From JAPKEZ01 sp047638975 (GTDB lineage: Bacteria; Planctomycetota; UBA1135), in contig JBLINB010000061.1 in NCBI GenBank assembly GCA_047638975.1, forward strand, positions 1-8,002: 8,002 nucleotides of DNA. Reading direction: 5' to 3'. Shown piece after piece: positions 5,489 to 8,002 of the stretch (positions are counted from its first letter, which is position 1; every line of letters begins with the position of its first letter). A program made the position numbers and the translations under genes. The notes beneath the pieces are model-generated. The model saw only the letters and a list, made by a program, of their open reading frames with translations, did no database searches and was not told the DNA's origin.

Positions 5489-5941
5489 GTGCTTCGACTC
5501 ACAAAGAAATCAGAATACGGACTCATGGCTTTGGCCTACATGGCCCAGAACAAATCCGGCTCCACCAGCGCCAAAGATATTGTCGCTGAGCTGGCTGTAC
5601 CACGCCGTTTGTTGGCTGAAGTATTGAAAGATTTGTCGCGTAATATGATTGTTAACGGCACACGCGGCCCTGGCGGCGGCTATCGCCTCAACAAGCTGCC
5701 ATCAGAAATCAGCTTATGCGAAGTTGTCGAATGTTTAGAAGGCCCGCTTAGCGTGGTCGAATGCATCGACGAGGGCTCATGCGATCTCTCTCCGTCTTGC
5801 ATTATCAAATCTGGTGTAGTAAAAGTCGCCGAAGAAATTCGCGCGGTGCTCACCAATGCCACCTTGGCCGATTTAGCCGAGGGCTCTCCTGACCATCAGC
5901 CACACCCAGAGGCTGCAGTACACTCTACTTTTCCTGTTTAA
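5489..5941 (+). CDS. iscR: Rrf2-family Fe-S cluster regulator, IscR-type
   Basis: This cytoplasmic DNA-binding regulator probably senses Fe-S status and controls the operon it heads. The 150-residue product starts at GTG. The N-terminus L-R-L-T-K-K-S-E-Y-G (2-11) is standard for Rrf2 proteins and fixes this start; the next ATG (residue 13) would remove part of the DNA-binding domain. The winged helix carries R-G-P-G-G-G-Y-R-L (about 59-67). The cluster loop has Cys92, Cys98 and Cys104 with the C-x5-C-x5-C spacing of E. coli IscR. However, the residue three after the last Cys is Lys107, whereas E. coli IscR uses His107. Glu9 aligns with the aspartate ligand of NsrR and might substitute. Two further cysteines (C-E-V-V-E-C) precede the loop. 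iscS follows after 3 nt. The gene name rests on context; cluster type and targets may differ from E. coli. Confidence 0.85.
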   Translation: MLRLTKKSEYGLMALAYMAQNKSGSTSAKDIVAELAVPRRLLAEVLKDLSRNMIVNGTRGPGGGYRLNKLPSEISLCEVVECLEGPLSVVECIDEGSCDLSPSCIIKSGVVKVAEEIRAVLTNATLADLAEGSPDHQPHPEAAVHSTFPV

Positions 5942-5944
5942 CTC

Positions 5945-7168
5945 ATGACAAACGACCTTCAGCAAATCTATCTCGACTACCAGGCGACCACTCCTGTAGA
6001 CGAGCGCGTGATCAAAGCGATGCTGCCTTACTTCGGCGCAACCTTTGGCAACGCTGCTTCACGTAACCACCAATACGGGTGGGATGCCGAGAAAGCTACT
6101 CAGAATGCGCGCGACTCCATTGGTGCTGGCATCAACGCTAAAGGGCGCGAAATCGTCTTTACATCTGGCGCCACCGAGTCTAATAACTTAGCTATTCTTG
6201 GTGTTGCAAAAATGTACGTGCCAAAGGGCAAGCATTTGATTACCTGTTCTACCGAGCACAAAGCTGTGCTCGACCCGATGGCAGCTCTGCAAAACGAAGG
6301 CTACGAAGTCACCGTTCTTGACGCAGACAACCGTGGCCGTATTGATCTTAATCAATTACGCGATGCCATCCGCGAAGACACTGTACTCGTTAGTCTGATG
6401 TTCGCAAATAACGAAATCGGCACGATTCACCCAGTGAAAGCGATTGGTGATATTTGTCACGAGCGCGGCGTTTTGTTTCACACCGATGCTACGCAAGCAT
6501 TGGGCAAAGAACATATCGATGTGCAAGAAATGAATATCGATTTGCTTTCGGCTTCCGCGCACAAAATGTACGGACCTAAAGGCGTTGGCTTTTTATACGT
6601 GCGCCGCCGCAACCCTCGCGTGCGCCTCGAGCCGATTTTTCACGGTGGCGGTCACGAGCGTGGCGTGCGATCGGGTACTTTGAACGTGCCTGGCATCGTT
6701 GGCATGGCTAAGGCCTTTGAGATTTGCCTAGAAGAACGCGAATCCGAACATATACGTGTTACTGCGTTGCGCGATTCACTACAAGCGCAGCTCGAAGCAG
6801 CATTGACGCACTTGTCCCTCAATGGCGATGTAGATAACCGTCTAGCATGTAGCCTCAACATTAGTTTTGCTTATGTTGAAGGAGAATCTATGTTAATGGG
6901 AATGCATGGCATTGCCGTTAGTTCTGGCTCAGCTTGTACATCCGCAAGCCTCGAGCCTTCTTATGTTTTGCGCGCTATGGGTGTCGGCGACGACCTCGCG
7001 CATTCATCCATTCGTTTCAGCATTGGCCGCTTCACGACTCAACAAGAGATCGACCGCGCTGCTGAATTAACAATCTCTACCGTCAAACGCCTACGCGATA
7101 TGTCACCTCTTTACGAGATGGCACTCGAAGGTATTGACATCGCCTCCGTTTCATGGGGAGCACACTAA
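5945..7168 (+). CDS. iscS: Cysteine desulfurase IscS
   Basis: IscS is a PLP enzyme that converts cysteine to alanine and carries the sulfur as a persulfide for transfer to IscU and other acceptors. The 407-residue length is normal for the IscS class. The N-terminus I-Y-L-D-Y-Q-A-T-T-P-V-D is canonical. T-E-H-K-A-V (103-108) includes His105, which stacks on PLP. Lys207 in S-A-H-K-M-Y-G-P-K-G forms the Schiff base; most IscS have S-G-H-K here. H-G-G-G-H-E-R-G is followed by R-S-G-T-L. The flexible loop S-S-G-S-A-C-T-S carries the catalytic Cys331. The C-terminal segment resembles the IscU-docking tail of E. coli IscS. The start ATG lies 3 nt after iscR without an obvious Shine-Dalgarno sequence. 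Its last codons contain the ribosome binding site of iscU. Confidence 0.97.
   Translation: MTNDLQQIYLDYQATTPVDERVIKAMLPYFGATFGNAASRNHQYGWDAEKATQNARDSIGAGINAKGREIVFTSGATESNNLAILGVAKMYVPKGKHLITCSTEHKAVLDPMAALQNEGYEVTVLDADNRGRIDLNQLRDAIREDTVLVSLMFANNEIGTIHPVKAIGDICHERGVLFHTDATQALGKEHIDVQEMNIDLLSASAHKMYGPKGVGFLYVRRRNPRVRLEPIFHGGGHERGVRSGTLNVPGIVGMAKAFEICLEERESEHIRVTALRDSLQAQLEAALTHLSLNGDVDNRLACSLNISFAYVEGESMLMGMHGIAVSSGSACTSASLEPSYVLRAMGVGDDLAHSSIRFSIGRFTTQQEIDRAAELTISTVKRLRDMSPLYEMALEGIDIASVSWGAH
7155..7160 (+). promoter_or_regulatory. Shine-Dalgarno sequence of iscU
   Basis: GGGGAG lies 10 nt before the ATG at 7171. It decides the iscU start in favour of 7171 over the in-frame ATG at 7153, which overlaps the end of iscS and would add six residues not present in other IscU proteins. 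Confidence 0.7.
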
Positions 7169-7170
7169 AC

Positions 7171-7548
7171 ATGGCCTATTCAGACAAAGTAATTGATCAC
7201 TACGAGAACCCACGTAACGTTGGTTCACTCGATAAAGAAAGCAGCAGCGTCGGTACCGGCGTAGTTGGCGCGCCCGAATGTGGTGACGTCATGAAACTGC
7301 AAGTGCAAATAGAAGATGGCGTCATTACCGATGCTAAATTCAAAACATTCGGCTGTGGTTCTGCAATCGCATCTTCTTCTTTAGCCACTGAATGGCTAAA
7401 AGGCAAGACTGTGAAAGAAGCAACCGAAATCCGCAACGTTGATATCGTCGAAGAGTTAGCTCTACCGCCGGTAAAAATACACTGTTCTGTTTTGGCCGAA
7501 GACGCAATCAAGCAAGCGATTGCCGACTACGAGGGTAAGCAAAACTAA
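7171..7548 (+). CDS. iscU: Fe-S cluster assembly scaffold IscU
   Basis: IscU is the scaffold on which [2Fe-2S] clusters are built from IscS-derived sulfur before transfer to target proteins. From the ATG at 7171 it has 125 residues and begins M-A-Y-S-D-K-V-I-D-H-Y-E-N-P-R-N, nearly identical to proteobacterial IscU. Ligands are intact: Cys37 and Asp39 in P-E-C-G-D, Cys62 in G-C-G-S-A-I, and His104-Cys105. L-P-P-V-K (98-102) is the HscA recognition motif, which agrees with hscB downstream. The start is supported by GGGGAG upstream. The gene sits 2 nt after the iscS stop and shares one base with the iscA start (TAATG). Confidence 0.97.
   Translation: MAYSDKVIDHYENPRNVGSLDKESSSVGTGVVGAPECGDVMKLQVQIEDGVITDAKFKTFGCGSAIASSSLATEWLKGKTVKEATEIRNVDIVEELALPPVKIHCSVLAEDAIKQAIADYEGKQN
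7531..7535 (+). promoter_or_regulatory. Probable Shine-Dalgarno sequence of iscA
   Basis: GAGGG lies 12 nt before the iscA ATG, within the last codons of iscU. The spacing is long, so it may act together with translational coupling through the TAATG overlap. Confidence 0.4.
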
Positions 7549-7895
7549 TGGCTGTTGCCTCTTCTAAGATAACCATGACCGATTCGGCAATCACCGAGGT
7601 CAAGCGTTTAATCGGGCAAACTGATTTCGATCCTGCATTAGCTGGGGTACGCGTTGGCGTCAAAGGCGGCGGATGTTCAGGTTTTACCTACACACTAAAT
7701 TTCGATAAGGCTCCTGCCGATGGCGATGAAATTTTTATGTTTGACAACGTGCGACTATTCTGTGACCCTAAATCTTTGTTGTACCTCAACGGTATTTCTC
7801 TAGAGTACACCACCGGGTTGCAAGGTAAAGGTTTTCAGTTTATTAATCCAAATGCAACTGGCACCTGCGGATGCGGAGACTCCTTCTCTGTTTAA
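7548..7895 (+). CDS. iscA: A-type Fe-S carrier protein IscA
   Basis: This 115-residue A-type carrier is thought to accept clusters or iron and pass them to [4Fe-4S] target proteins. The three family cysteines are present with normal spacing: Cys43 in G-G-G-C-S-G and Cys107/Cys109 in the C-terminal T-C-G-C-G-D-S-F. A fourth, Cys70 (L-F-C-D-P-K-S-L-L-Y-L), lies before the D-P-K-S/L-N-G region and is not a usual ligand. About eight extra N-terminal residues precede the start of E. coli IscA. The central segment resembles IscA/ErpA proteins from several phyla as much as E. coli IscA, so the exact A-type subclass is uncertain, although its position in the ISC operon supports IscA. It ends in tandem stops (TAATAA), 6 nt before hscB. 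Confidence 0.93.
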   Translation: MAVASSKITMTDSAITEVKRLIGQTDFDPALAGVRVGVKGGGCSGFTYTLNFDKAPADGDEIFMFDNVRLFCDPKSLLYLNGISLEYTTGLQGKGFQFINPNATGTCGCGDSFSV

Positions 7896-7901
7896 TAAAC
7901 A

Positions 7902-8002
7902 ATGGCATCTCCTTTCGAGCTACTGGGGCTGCCGGTAACTTTTGCTCTAGAAGCAAATGATATTAATGCCGCGCTACGTAGCGCGGGGATGCAGTGGCAT
8001 CC
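7902..8002 (+). CDS. hscB: Co-chaperone HscB, N-terminal fragment
   Basis: The window ends inside this gene after 33 complete codons plus two bases. The visible residues begin M-A-S-P-F-E-L-L-G-L-P and end M-Q-W-H, with the next codon starting CC. This matches the J-domain start of HscB (F-x-L-F/L-G-L-P ... H-P-D), cut just before the HPD motif is complete. HscB delivers cluster-loaded IscU to the Hsp70 HscA and stimulates its ATPase. The position directly after iscA is the usual ISC order, so hscA and a ferredoxin gene are expected beyond the right edge. Confidence 0.85.
   Translation, partial: MASPFELLGLPVTFALEANDINAALRSAGMQWH

Noticed and set aside
7153..7170. ATG at 7153 as the iscU start
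   Set aside because: It lies inside iscS and adds residues absent from IscU proteins. GGGGAG is correctly placed for the ATG at 7171, which gives the canonical M-A-Y-S start.
1..8002. Mobile elements, CRISPR arrays, toxin-antitoxin pairs, tRNA or rRNA genes
   Set aside because: No transposase, direct-repeat array, cloverleaf or rRNA-like sequence was seen, and the window is almost fully covered by ordinary genes.

Overview
The window looks like chromosomal DNA from a Gram-negative bacterium. It has intermediate GC content, very dense gene packing, two predicted lipoproteins, a competence/recombination gene (dprA) and the start of an ISC iron-sulfur assembly operon. IscS, IscU and the order iscR-iscS-iscU-iscA-hscB resemble Proteobacteria. 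The Rrf2 regulator, the IscA-like scaffold, the DUF6677-like membrane protein and the W/T-L-P sulfatase also recall deltaproteobacterial or myxobacterial genomes. I cannot settle the class from sequence alone.

Layout. (1) Left edge: a minus-strand gene for a hydrophobic N-terminus (135 to 1, running off the edge) lies back to back with a plus-strand small lipoprotein (162-716). (2) That lipoprotein converges, with an 11-bp overlap, on a minus-strand DUF2238/YjdF-type membrane protein (706-1272). (3) Divergent from it is a two-gene unit, dprA (1310-2335) plus a sulfatase-fold lipoprotein (2332-3954), joined by an ATGA overlap. (4) This converges, with a 4-bp stop overlap, on a minus-strand pair: a 280-residue membrane protein with a duplicated PGLGH domain (4996-4154) followed by a 68-residue two-helix protein (4157-3951). 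(5) Divergent from that pair is a 4HBT thioesterase (5021-5461). (6) The ISC operon fills the rest: Rrf2/IscR-type regulator, iscS, iscU, iscA and the first 33 codons of hscB.

How the genes work together. IscS supplies sulfur from cysteine, IscU is the scaffold, IscA is a carrier, and HscB recruits the HscA chaperone, whose LPPVK docking motif is visible in IscU. The regulator upstream would sense cluster status and probably controls the operon through the promoter at its own start codon.

The most distinctive non-coding signal is at the starts of transcription units. Several first genes have a -10-like hexamer only 6-8 nt (11 nt in one case) before the start codon and no Shine-Dalgarno sequence, which predicts leaderless or nearly leaderless mRNAs. 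Some internal operon genes instead carry clear Shine-Dalgarno sequences. Three divergent gene pairs are separated by only 24-37 bp and have overlapping opposed -10-like elements. No RNA genes, mobile elements, CRISPR arrays or non-coding stretches over 300 bases were seen.
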